Positions 19,098 to 26,627 of a DNA stretch of 64,000 bases are shown in pieces. The stretch spans positions 3,658,001-3,722,000 of the forward strand of contig NZ_JAPEOX010000001.1 in NCBI RefSeq assembly GCF_026340675.1, given 5' to 3'. The first letter of the stretch is position 1; every line of letters begins with the position of its first letter. The notes below the pieces were generated by a model. It did no database searches. It saw only the letters and a list, made by a program, of their open reading frames with translations, and had not been told where the DNA came from. A program made the position numbers and the translations under genes. This DNA is from Streptomyces sp. NBC_01264 (GTDB taxonomy: Bacteria; Actinomycetota; Actinomycetes; Streptomycetales; Streptomycetaceae).

Positions 19098-19113
19098 AGT
19101 GGTTTAGACCAAA
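19098..19113 (+). promoter_or_regulatory. Candidate DasR-responsive element (dre)
   Basis: The sequence AGTGGTTTAGACCAAA matches 13 of 16 positions of the DasR consensus ASTGGTCTAGACCAST, including the GGT/ACC arms. DasR is the GntR repressor of N-acetylglucosamine metabolism and also controls antibiotic activator genes such as actII-ORF4. The site ends 117 bp before the SARP start and 15 bp before a TTGACT hexamer (19128-19133), so it could block that promoter. A 10-bp palindrome TTGCGCGCAA sits just upstream at 19081-19090. Confidence 0.55.
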
Positions 19114-19230
19114 TGGTGAGATGGCCGTTGACTCCTCCCATGGGTCACGTGTGAACATGATCAACGCATGGGCCGCCGCCGTGGATACCGCATTGTCGGG
19201 ACATGGGCGGCGAGAATGGGGGATTCTGCT

Positions 19231-20010
19231 ATGCGCGTGTCTCTATTGGGACCTATATCCATCCAAACGACTCAGGGAACATTCGCCGTCAGGGGAGAAC
19301 GGCTCTGCACCTTGCTCGCCCTTCTGGCGAGCGCTTCTCCTGCAATCGTTTCCAACGCCGCGCTGGTGGGCGAGATCTGGACCCGGGGAAGCCCCGAGAA
19401 GACCGACAACGCCCTGCACGCCCTGATGTCCAGGCTGCGCAGGGACCTGGACTCCGCCTGCGGAGCCGGGTTCGCCAATGCCCGCGTGGTCACCGGCCGG
19501 CCGGGGTACGGACTGCGGTTAGGCGAGAACGAGGTCGACTCGCACCTCTTCGACCGGCTGTGCGCCGAGGCCCGTGCGGTGAGCGGGGAGGAGGCGCTGG
19601 TTCTGTACGACCGCGCGTTGTCCCTGTGGCGCGGGCCCGCCCTGGGCGGAGTGTCGGACGGCGCCTGGCTGCGCGGCGTCCAAGCCCGGCTGGAAGAGAG
19701 CCGGCTGGCCGCCACCAGCGAGAAGATCAACATTCAGCTCGTCCTCGGCCATCACGCACAAGTCCTGTGTGAACTCCAGGAGTTGACGGCGCTGTATCCG
19801 GTGCATGAGGACTACTCCCGCCAGCTCATGATCGCGCTCTACCGGGCAGGGCGACAGACGGAGGCCCTGACGGAGTACGCCCGTATCAGGCGGGCCTTGC
19901 GCGAGGGGCAGGGCGTCGAGCCCTCCCCTCTGCTGAGGGAATGCCTGACGGCCGTCCTGCGGCACGACATCCCGTCCGCCGATGCGCGGGTTCCCGCTTC
20001 GGCGGCGTGA
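19231..20010 (+). CDS. SARP-family transcriptional activator
   Basis: 259-residue Streptomyces antibiotic regulatory protein. Residues ~1-95 form an OmpR-type winged helix (MRVSLLGPISI, LLALLASAS, ALVGEIW, LHALMSRLRRDL) and ~100-255 a bacterial transcriptional activation domain (LFDRLCAEA, ALSLWRGPALG, LYPVHEDYSRQLMIALY, TEALTEYARIRRAL). There is no ATPase or TPR extension. Codon 97 (19519-19521) is TTA, making it a likely bldA target. ATG 19231 follows GGGGGA at 8 nt and matches the usual SARP N-terminus. It heads the central operon and is the obvious pathway activator. Confidence 0.95.
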   Translation: MRVSLLGPISIQTTQGTFAVRGERLCTLLALLASASPAIVSNAALVGEIWTRGSPEKTDNALHALMSRLRRDLDSACGAGFANARVVTGRPGYGLRLGENEVDSHLFDRLCAEARAVSGEEALVLYDRALSLWRGPALGGVSDGAWLRGVQARLEESRLAATSEKINIQLVLGHHAQVLCELQELTALYPVHEDYSRQLMIALYRAGRQTEALTEYARIRRALREGQGVEPSPLLRECLTAVLRHDIPSADARVPASAA

Positions 20011-20038
20011 GGGGACCAGGCCAGAAGAGGTGAATGCG

Positions 20039-21394
20039 TTGACATATTTTCCGCTCTCGCCGGAACAAGAGAGCATGTATTTTCTCGAAGGGCTATTCGG
20101 GCCGGGGATCTTCCACAACATGCGCGTCACGGTGGCCGTGCCCGAGGGGGTGGGCGTCGACGCCGTGCGTGACGCCGTGACCCGCTTCCAGCAGCGCCAG
20201 GACGCGCTGCGCACCCACCTCTGCGGGCGCTCCCCCTTCGTGCAGACGGTGACCGCCGCCACGGCCGGCCTGGTCGTCACCACGGCCGGGCCCGGGGAGG
20301 ACGCCGTAGCGCTCCTGGAGCGACGGCGCGGCGAACTGCTCAACACCGAGCAGCGCCGCGGCGAAGCCGCCCGTACCCACTTCGAACTCGTCCAGGACGC
20401 GGAGGGGCGTACCCGTCATCTCACCGTCGCCCTCGATCACTTCACGTGCGACGGCAACTCGGCGGCGATCGTCGCCGCCGATCTGACCCGTCTCCTCGAG
20501 GGAGGCGGAGACCTCGAGCCGCTCCCCAAGGGCTTCGCGGAGTTGTGCCGCGACCGGACGACCGGGGCGGGTGCGCGGCGCGAGAAGGAACTGAGGGGCT
20601 GGACCGAGGCCTTGGAGGGCGTCGAGCCGCTCACCGGGCTCATGCCGCACCGGCCCGCCGACGGGCCGGCGCCCCTGACCCGAAGTCAGGTCGACAGCAC
20701 CTTCGTCGGGTCGGAGCTGCACGATCTGGTGACGGCGGTGAGCGCGACCCACGAATCCACGCCCTTCGCGGTGATGGCCTCCCTCACGGCGCTGGCCATC
20801 TGGCGCCGCAGCGGCCGCAACCGCTTCGTCCTCTTCAGTCCCGTCTCCACGCGCCGCGACGCCGCCTCGGAAGTCGCCGTCGGGCTCTTCGCCCATGACC
20901 GGCCCGTGGTCTGCCGGGTGGACCCCGACCAGCCTCTGTCGGCCTTCATGAAGGCGATGATGGCCGGCACCTGGCGCGGGTTCCGGGGAGCACTCCTGAG
21001 CGTTTCCGAACTGGCCTGGGAGATCCCGGAGTTCGGCCGGACCCTGCTCGACGACGGAGCGGAGTACATCCAGCTGCACGTCTGGATGGAGGACGCCGAC
21101 GACGCCCATGCCGCCGATCCGGTGGAGCGGCGCGTCGTGACCGGGCACGGCGCGTTCGAACCCTCGCACGATCTGACCGTGACCACCTGGCGGTTCGGCT
21201 TCTCGCCCCGCCGGACGACCCTCCGTTCGTACTTCGGAGGGCCGGCCGGGGGCCTGGAGGCCTCCGAGGAGATCGGCCACGAAGTACTGGCCCTGCTGCG
21301 GGCCGCCGCCGGAGCCGACGACGGTCCGGTCAGCCGCCTCGTCGAGTCGACGCTCGGCGCGGCGACCGTCTCGCCACATCGCCCGGAGCACTGA
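20039..21394 (+). CDS. Free-standing NRPS condensation domain
   Basis: About 451 residues, the size of a single condensation domain, with no other NRPS domain attached. It opens YFPLSPEQESMYFLEG (C1-like). The active-site motif is DHFTCDG (residues 133-139): the catalytic second His and the DG are kept while the first His is Asp. It should join an acyl or aminoacyl group on one carrier protein to an amine. TTG 20039 has AGAAGAGG at good spacing; GTG 20030 is the alternative. 28 bp after the SARP gene and 10 bp before the PCP. Confidence 0.87.
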   Translation: MTYFPLSPEQESMYFLEGLFGPGIFHNMRVTVAVPEGVGVDAVRDAVTRFQQRQDALRTHLCGRSPFVQTVTAATAGLVVTTAGPGEDAVALLERRRGELLNTEQRRGEAARTHFELVQDAEGRTRHLTVALDHFTCDGNSAAIVAADLTRLLEGGGDLEPLPKGFAELCRDRTTGAGARREKELRGWTEALEGVEPLTGLMPHRPADGPAPLTRSQVDSTFVGSELHDLVTAVSATHESTPFAVMASLTALAIWRRSGRNRFVLFSPVSTRRDAASEVAVGLFAHDRPVVCRVDPDQPLSAFMKAMMAGTWRGFRGALLSVSELAWEIPEFGRTLLDDGAEYIQLHVWMEDADDAHAADPVERRVVTGHGAFEPSHDLTVTTWRFGFSPRRTTLRSYFGGPAGGLEASEEIGHEVLALLRAAAGADDGPVSRLVESTLGAATVSPHRPEH

Positions 21395-21404
21395 GGAGAA
21401 GCAC

Positions 21405-21662
21405 ATGGAAGAGGAAATCAGGAAGGTCATCTCCGAGGTGCCCAAGCTCCGCGAGATCGTGCCGCAACTGGCGGCCGGCGGGGACCTGTGGGACGCCGGC
21501 ATGGATTCGATGACCAGCGTGCAGATGATGCTGCGACTGGAGGACCACTACGGGGTGGAGTTCCCCGACGGGTCCCTGACCCGGGACACCTTCGCCAGCA
21601 TCCGCAGTCTCGGGACGGTGCTCGCCCCGCTCCTCGAAGAACGGAAGGCCACCACCGGATGA
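21405..21662 (+). CDS. Stand-alone peptidyl/aminoacyl carrier protein
   Basis: 85-residue four-helix carrier protein. The phosphopantetheine site is GMDSM, Ser35, followed by a typical helix (TSVQMMLRLEDHYGVEF). GAGGAG lies just upstream of the ATG. It is encoded between a condensation domain and an acyl-CoA dehydrogenase-like enzyme, with the aminoacyl:carrier-protein ligase next, so it is the natural acceptor for that ligase. Its stop overlaps the dehydrogenase start (ATGA). Confidence 0.92.
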   Translation: MEEEIRKVISEVPKLREIVPQLAAGGDLWDAGMDSMTSVQMMLRLEDHYGVEFPDGSLTRDTFASIRSLGTVLAPLLEERKATTG

Positions 21663-22819
21663 CCTCGCCCACGGGGGAACACCTCCCCCCGGACATCGAA
21701 CAGGCCGTACGGGCCGCGGCAGAGCAGGCCGCCGCGTCCGCCGCCGACGTCGACCGCGGGGCCCGGCTGCCCGCCGAGGCGCTCAAAGTGATCCGCGATA
21801 CCGGTCTGTTGACCGCCGTGGCCCCCGTCGAGCTGGGCGGGGCCGGCCTCGGCCCGGCCGCCCTCGTGACCGTCGCCGAGCGGCTCGCCCGCGGCTGCGG
21901 GGCCACCGCGATGATCTGGGCCATGCACCAAGCCCAGCTGGCCTGCCTGGTGCGCCACCACCCGGACGCGCCGCTGACGCGGCGGGCCGTCGCCGACCGC
22001 TGGCTGATCGCCTCGGTGACCAGCGAGCGCGGAGTCGGCGGGGATCTGGGCAGCAGTCTGGCGGGCGTCGGCGGCGGTGAGGGCGGGAGCGGGGGCACCC
22101 GTACGCTCGAGAAGGAGGGCACGACCGTCTCCTACGGAGCGCACGCGGACGCCTACCTGATCACCGCCCGCAAGAGCGCGGACGCCGGCGCCGGCGGTCA
22201 GGTGGCCGTGCTGGCCACCCGCGACCAGACCGAGCTGGTACAGACCGGCGAGTGGGACACGCTCGGCATGCGCGGCACCTGCAGCCCCGCGTTTCGGCTG
22301 CGGGCCTCGTTCGACGAGTCGCAGGTCCTGCCGGTCCCCTTCGGGGAGATCGCGGCTCGCACCATGGTGCCGCTGTCCCACCTGCTGTGGGCCGGCGTCT
22401 GGAGCGGGCTCGCCGCCGAGGCGGTCCACCGGGCGGTGTCGTACGTCCGCGAGAAGGCCCGCTCGGGCGCGCCCGCACTCGTGCCCGCCCTCGCCGCGGC
22501 GCACGCGAAGCTGGCGGGGATACGGGGCCAGGTGGACGCGGCGGTACGGGCCGCCGCACCCGTGCTCCACGCGGGCCAGGAGCCGACACTGGGCCTGGGC
22601 ATCGAGCTGAACGCCCTCAAGGTGGGTGTCTCGGAGAACGCCGTCGAGACGGCCCGGCTCGCCCTCCAGGTCTGCGGCATGGCCGGCTTCGCGGAGCCCG
22701 GCCCCCACTCCGTCGCCCGGATCCTGCGCGACACCTACTCCGCGCCGCTGATGATCGGCAACGGCCGGCTGCTGGCGGCCAACGCACAGTCACTACTGCT
22801 CGCCAAGGGGGAACGATGA
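21659..22819 (+). CDS. Acyl-CoA dehydrogenase-like flavoenzyme acting on a carrier-bound group
   Basis: 386-residue ACAD-fold protein. It has an N-terminal helical domain (LPAEALKVIRDTGLLTAVAPVELGGAG), a middle beta domain (WDTLGMRGTCSPAFRLRASF) and a C-terminal helical domain ending in RILRDTYSAPLMIGNGRLL. FAD-dependent alpha,beta- (or amine-) oxidation is the family chemistry. It is translationally coupled to both the PCP and the ligase genes, which implies that the substrate is an aminoacyl-S-PCP rather than a CoA ester. The middle domain has a Gly/Ser-rich loop (VGGGEGGSGGT). Confidence 0.87.
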   Translation: MTSPTGEHLPPDIEQAVRAAAEQAAASAADVDRGARLPAEALKVIRDTGLLTAVAPVELGGAGLGPAALVTVAERLARGCGATAMIWAMHQAQLACLVRHHPDAPLTRRAVADRWLIASVTSERGVGGDLGSSLAGVGGGEGGSGGTRTLEKEGTTVSYGAHADAYLITARKSADAGAGGQVAVLATRDQTELVQTGEWDTLGMRGTCSPAFRLRASFDESQVLPVPFGEIAARTMVPLSHLLWAGVWSGLAAEAVHRAVSYVREKARSGAPALVPALAAAHAKLAGIRGQVDAAVRAAAPVLHAGQEPTLGLGIELNALKVGVSENAVETARLALQVCGMAGFAEPGPHSVARILRDTYSAPLMIGNGRLLAANAQSLLLAKGER

Positions 22820-23637
22820 CCACGTCGGTACCGACGACCGCGCACCGGGCCGGAGCACCCGGGGTGACCCTCGCTCCCGGCAGGGACGTCCGCGTCATCG
22901 ACGGGCTGCGCGCCGGCCTCGCCGCGCTGTTCGGCACGCAGACCCTGGAGCACTACAGCGCCCCGCCGGTGATCGCCCGCGCCACCCTGGACCTCGCCGG
23001 GTACCCGCAGTCGTTCCCCCAGCTCCTCGGCACCGTGCAGGGCAACCCGGACGGCGGCGAGCCCGGCCCGACGGACCTGGCCCTCACCTCGGCGGCCTGC
23101 CACCACCTGTACCCGCTGGTCGCCGGAGAGACGATCACGGGGGAACGTTCCCTGAGCGTGGAGGCCACCTGCTACCGGGGCGAGGCCACCTCGGAGACCG
23201 GGCGGCTCCGCTCCTTCCGGATGTACGAGATCGTGCGGTTCGGGGCTCCGGACGCCGTCGAAGGCTGGCGGGACGAGGTACTGGTGGTCGCCGACGGCTG
23301 GCTGCGCGGGCTGGGTCTGGCCACCGAGGTGATCGCTGCCAGCGACCCCTTCTTCGGCCGCCCGGGCCGCCTGGTGGCAGCCGTACAGCGGGCCGAGGAG
23401 CTCAAATGGGAGGTGACCACCGAGCTCGCCGACGGGCTCGTGCAATCGATCGCCTCGGCCAATTGGCACAAGGAGCACTTCGGAGAGACGTTCGGCTTCA
23501 CGCTGCCCGACGGGTCCTTCGGTCACAGTGCCTGTCTGGCCTTCGGCCTGGACCGCATCCTGATCGCACTGCGCCACCGGCACGGCGACGACCTCGCGTC
23601 CTGGCCGCCGGCCGTCCGCCGGGTGCTGGACCTCTGA
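22816..23637 (+). CDS. Amino acid:[carrier protein] ligase (seryl-tRNA-synthetase-like)
   Basis: 273-residue class II aminoacyl-tRNA-synthetase catalytic core without a tRNA-binding arm. Motif 2-like FRMYEIVRF and motif 3 GLDRILIAL are clear. Putative zinc ligands are Cys95 (SAACHHLYP), Glu138 (MYEIV) and Cys240 (HSACLAF); spacing 43 and 102 closely matches the Cys/Glu/Cys set of Bradyrhizobium aa:CP ligases as I recall it (45 and 103). Those enzymes activate Gly or Ala as adenylate and transfer it to a phosphopantetheine arm, not to tRNA. The adjacent PCP is the likely acceptor. Last gene of the central operon. Confidence 0.88.
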   Translation: MTTSVPTTAHRAGAPGVTLAPGRDVRVIDGLRAGLAALFGTQTLEHYSAPPVIARATLDLAGYPQSFPQLLGTVQGNPDGGEPGPTDLALTSAACHHLYPLVAGETITGERSLSVEATCYRGEATSETGRLRSFRMYEIVRFGAPDAVEGWRDEVLVVADGWLRGLGLATEVIAASDPFFGRPGRLVAAVQRAEELKWEVTTELADGLVQSIASANWHKEHFGETFGFTLPDGSFGHSACLAFGLDRILIALRHRHGDDLASWPPAVRRVLDL

Positions 23638-23716
23638 CACGGCTGGACCTCTGACACCGCTGGGCCTCTGACACCGCTGGAGCTCCGACACCACTGGAAC
23701 TCCGACACGGCTGGAA
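23632..23716. repeat. Five tandem 17-bp repeats spanning the ligase stop codon
   Basis: Five units of the pattern CTCYGACACSRCTGGRV lie head to tail at 23632, 23649, 23666, 23683 and 23700. The ligase TGA stop is inside unit 1, so the repeat grew from the 3' end of the gene into the intergenic space. Units have no spacers, which rules out a CRISPR. The array lies between convergent operons, just before a terminator hairpin. Confidence 0.92.
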
Positions 23717-23736
23717 CGACCCGCCACCGCGCAGTA

Positions 23737-23772
23737 CTTCGCCCCGCCGACCGACCGGTCGACGGGGCGAAG
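23737..23772. terminator. Bidirectional hairpin terminator
   Basis: A 16-bp stem with one mismatch (CTTCGCCCCGCCGACC / GGTCGACGGGGCGAAG) around a GACC loop. There is no T tract, as is common in Streptomyces. It separates the rightward central operon from the leftward right-arm operon. Confidence 0.85.
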
Positions 23773-23809
23773 CAATGCCCGGATGAAGCGGCCTCATCCG
23801 CCACGGGCC

Positions 23810-24412
23810 TCAGATCCTGGCGGCGACGATCAGGCCCGAAGACCAGTCGAGGCGGGTCGCCCTGAGCCGCCCGTCGGACATCAGGCGCTCCGCCAGCGCC
23901 TCGGCCTTCGGGCCATGCCCGGCGGGCCAGGAGGGCTGGGGCAGCAGGTCGTCCACCACGTACAGCGCCCCCGGGGCGAGCAGTTCCAGGGTCTCGTCGA
24001 GCCTTTCGAACTTCCCGGCCCAGGTATCGGCGAAGACCAGGTCGAACCGGTCTCCTTCGAGCCGCTCGATCAGCGCACCGGCATCACCGTGGACGAACCG
24101 CACCCGCGGGTCGTGCCCGAGATGCAGCCGGGCCACCTCGACCAGGGGCGACTCGCTCTCCACGGTCAGCAGCGTGCTGTCGGCGGCCATGCCGTCGAGC
24201 AGCCAGGCGGTGGACATGCCCGCTCCCGTGCCGAGTTCGAGGATCCGGCCACCGGGCCGGGCCGCCGCGAGGGTGCGCAGCAGCGCTCCGGTGCGCGGGT
24301 CGCACGACATGTCGAAGCCGAGCAGGGCACAGGACCGGGCGAGCGATTCCAGTACGTCGGCGGGCGATCCCGCCGGGTTCTCGGGCCGTACGGCCGCTGG
24401 TTCCACGCTCAC
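23810..24412 (-). CDS. SAM-dependent O-methyltransferase-like protein
   Basis: 200-residue class I methyltransferase. ILELGTGAGMSTAWLLD is the SAM loop, ESESPLVE follows strand 2, and FDLVFADTW is motif IV. The general shape (short helical N-terminus, DDLLPQPSW near the end) resembles the catechol/caffeoyl O-methyltransferase family. It is the last gene of the overlapping right-arm operon, starting at GTG 24412 within the end of the P450 gene, and probably performs late tailoring. Confidence 0.85.
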   Translation of the reverse strand: MSVEPAAVRPENPAGSPADVLESLARSCALLGFDMSCDPRTGALLRTLAAARPGGRILELGTGAGMSTAWLLDGMAADSTLLTVESESPLVEVARLHLGHDPRVRFVHGDAGALIERLEGDRFDLVFADTWAGKFERLDETLELLAPGALYVVDDLLPQPSWPAGHGPKAEALAERLMSDGRLRATRLDWSSGLIVAARI

Positions 24413-25626
24413 CGGGTGCTCCTCAGCAGGACGGGCAGGCTGCGCGGCCTGCGGAAGGTGACGCCCACCACTGGCGGCACGGTCCCGTCCGGTGAGGACA
24501 GGGACGTCGTGCGCGCGAGCAGTTCGTCGACAGCGTATTCGATCTCGGCGGCCGCCAGCCGGTTTCCGGGGCAGGAGTGCCGGCCTCGGCCGAAGGTCAG
24601 TTCCGAGCGTTCGGAGCGGCCCGCCACGAACCGGTCGGCGTCCGCGAAGACGGTCTCGTCCCGGTTGGCGGAGGCCAGGTTCAGCTGTACCGCCGCTCCT
24701 GCCGGGATGGCGACCCCGCCGAGCTCCGTGTCCTGGCGGGCGTAGCGGAGGGTGAAGTGCATGGGGGGCTGCCAGCGCAGCACCTCGCGGACGAAGTCCG
24801 TCACGCTCACCCGCCCTTCGCGTAGATCCTCCTGGACGCCGTCGACCGTGAGCAGGCAGACCACCGCGTTGGCCAGGGAGCAGACCGTGGTCTCGGTGCC
24901 CGCGCTGAGCAGCAGGGTGGCGGTCCGGACGATCTCCGCCTCGGAGAGGTCCAGGCCGTCGGCCTGCGCGCAGCGCCCCAGGAGGCCGCCGCGCCCGAGG
25001 CCCTTGCGGAGCACCTCGGCGGTGTGCGCCTCAAGGGCGTCGCGGGCATCGGCGGCCGGGCCGAGCGGGGCGGTGGTCCGGTCCAGGCAGTCGATGAGGG
25101 GGCGCAGCCGGTCGGCAAGCCAGTACCGGTCGGCGGGGTCGAGGCCGGTGAGGGCCACCGCCACCCGCAGCGGCAGTTCCATGGCGAAGTTCTCCACGAA
25201 GTCGCCCGCGCCCAGGGCCGACATTCTTGTCGCGAGCTCCGCCGCGGTGGGCCTGACCACCCGCTCGATCAGTGTCCGTACGGCGGTCCCGGTCAGGTCG
25301 GCGTTCACGAAGGGCCGCAGCCGGGTGTGGTCGGGGCCGTCGGTGTCGAGCAGCGTCGGCCCCAGTGCCTGGCGGCTGCGCCGGAAGGGGTGCTCCACGG
25401 TGAAGTGCGAGCTGCGGAACACGGTGTCGGCGGGGGCGTGGCCGTGGACGAAGAAGCACCGGTGGACCTCCGACCAGCCGACCGGCCGGTGCTCGCGGAA
25501 CCAGGCGTAGTACGCCCAGGGGTCCTGCGGATGCAGGGAGGCGTCGAAGTCGGCGAGCCCCTCGGCGTCCGCCGGTTCGACGAGGGCCGGTTCGACGACG
25601 GCCGGTTCGACGACGGCCGGCCGCAT
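24409..25626 (-). CDS. Cytochrome P450, right arm
   Basis: 405-residue P450. I-helix SAGTETT, K-helix EVLR and haem loop FGRGRHSCPG (Cys352) are intact. The first ~18 residues are repeats of the type PAVVE encoded by a 15-bp DNA repeat, a variable leader ahead of the fold. ATG 25626 touches the stop of the RraA gene (TGATG). It hydroxylates or desaturates the pathway intermediate; with the methyltransferase downstream, oxidation followed by O-methylation is plausible. Confidence 0.9.
   Translation of the reverse strand: MRPAVVEPAVVEPALVEPADAEGLADFDASLHPQDPWAYYAWFREHRPVGWSEVHRCFFVHGHAPADTVFRSSHFTVEHPFRRSRQALGPTLLDTDGPDHTRLRPFVNADLTGTAVRTLIERVVRPTAAELATRMSALGAGDFVENFAMELPLRVAVALTGLDPADRYWLADRLRPLIDCLDRTTAPLGPAADARDALEAHTAEVLRKGLGRGGLLGRCAQADGLDLSEAEIVRTATLLLSAGTETTVCSLANAVVCLLTVDGVQEDLREGRVSVTDFVREVLRWQPPMHFTLRYARQDTELGGVAIPAGAAVQLNLASANRDETVFADADRFVAGRSERSELTFGRGRHSCPGNRLAAAEIEYAVDELLARTTSLSSPDGTVPPVVGVTFRRPRSLPVLLRSTR
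25571..25620. repeat. 15-bp tandem repeat in the P450 leader
   Basis: GCCGGTTCGACGANG recurs at 25571, 25586 and 25601, with a partial copy at 25616. On the minus strand it encodes Pro-Ala-(Val/Leu)-Val-Glu units at the extreme N-terminus of the P450. It is probably slippage-generated and neutral for the fold. Confidence 0.9.
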
Positions 25627-26330
25627 CAGACGTCCATGCGCAGGGGGCCGGTCCCCGCGATGTAGTCGTGGAGTCCGCAGACCTCGCTGAGCCGGTGGCC
25701 TCCCCGCAGCGCCTCGCGCAGTTGCTCCTCCTGCCCTTGCAGGATCCTGGCCGCGGAGAACACGGCCGACAGGTGCCGGGCGCGCACGAGTACGACGGCG
25801 TCCTCGTCGCCGAAGACCCAGTCACCGGCGCCGACCTCGATCGTCGCGTCGACGCTCCCGGACTCGTCGACGATCGGGACCGTGACCTCCATGGGCAGCT
25901 GGGCGGCCGGGACCAGCGCGGTCTTCGCCGAGATGATGTCGACCTCGGTCGAGTACACGGCGAGGTCGAGGCCCCGCAGATAGCCGACGTCCCGGACGGC
26001 GCCGTTGACCACCAGGCCGCCCAGCCCCTGGGCGACGGCGGCCGTGGCCAGGATGTCTCCGGCAAGCGCCTCGGAGCGCGGGGCGGTGTTGGTGACCAGC
26101 AGGACGTGTCCCGGCGGAGTGGCGTCGAGGCCCTGCAGGACCGGGAGCATGTCGTTGTCCGTGGCGACGGGGAAGGCCGGGCCCGCGAGGTGGGTGACCG
26201 GGGTGCGGCGCTGCAGCGGCCAGGCCACCACCTCGACGTACTTGGGCGCCGCGTCCCGCAGCTGGGCGCAGCCGAAGCCGGCGAAGTCCGCGCGGATCTC
26301 GGCGATCCGCTGCTCGTCGGGGGTGCTCAT
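25626..26330 (-). CDS. RraA/HMG-aldolase family protein
   Basis: 234 residues, longer than the ~160-residue RNase E regulator RraA and close to class II pyruvate aldolases (4-hydroxy-4-methyl-2-oxoglutarate aldolase). The family signature GLGGLVVNGAVRD, with the Arg-Asp used for pyruvate and metal binding, is intact, as is GDILATAAVAQG. Inside this operon, overlapping the ACP gene (ATGA) and next to an aminotransferase, an aldol or retro-aldol step on an oxo-acid building block is the simplest idea. RraA-like RNase regulation is unlikely here. Confidence 0.82.
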   Translation of the reverse strand: MSTPDEQRIAEIRADFAGFGCAQLRDAAPKYVEVVAWPLQRRTPVTHLAGPAFPVATDNDMLPVLQGLDATPPGHVLLVTNTAPRSEALAGDILATAAVAQGLGGLVVNGAVRDVGYLRGLDLAVYSTEVDIISAKTALVPAAQLPMEVTVPIVDESGSVDATIEVGAGDWVFGDEDAVVLVRARHLSAVFSAARILQGQEEQLREALRGGHRLSEVCGLHDYIAGTGPLRMDV

Positions 26331-26581
26331 GCCGCCACCTCCGCCACGTAGGTGTCGTAGATGCGCTCCAGGTTGTGGAAGGTGCGCAGGGAGTCGGCGG
26401 TGAGCTCGATCTCCCGCCCGACGAGCTCCTCCAGGTGCATCAGGACCTCCACCATCGCGAAGGAGTCCAGGAAGCCGAGGTCCCAGAGGTTGTCCGCGGG
26501 GCCGGGCACCGGCAGTTCGCGGGGCGCCCTGAGGGTTCGTAGGGTGTCGGAGAATCGGGCGTAGAACTCTTCACGCTGCAT
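26327..26581 (-). CDS. Acyl carrier protein, right arm
   Basis: 84 residues with the phosphopantetheine site DLGFLDSFAM (Ser40) and a helix rich in Glu (VEVLMHLEELVGREIEL). This type (LGxLDS) is typical of single carrier proteins that hold amino or hydroxy acids for stand-alone adenylation enzymes. Likely partner of the adenylation enzyme at 27797-29464. It lies 46 bp after the aminotransferase gene. Confidence 0.92.
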   Translation of the reverse strand: MQREEFYARFSDTLRTLRAPRELPVPGPADNLWDLGFLDSFAMVEVLMHLEELVGREIELTADSLRTFHNLERIYDTYVAEVAA

Positions 26582-26627
26582 GTGTGCTGCTCCTGTGGCA
26601 GAGGGTCGGTGGCGGCGGGCGTCTTCG

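Noticed and set aside
23632..23716. Possible CRISPR array
   Set aside because: The 17-bp units are contiguous with no spacers, and no cas genes are present in the window.
25626..26330. RraA as regulator of RNase E
   Set aside because: The protein is too long, sits in a biosynthetic operon and keeps the aldolase Arg-Asp signature.
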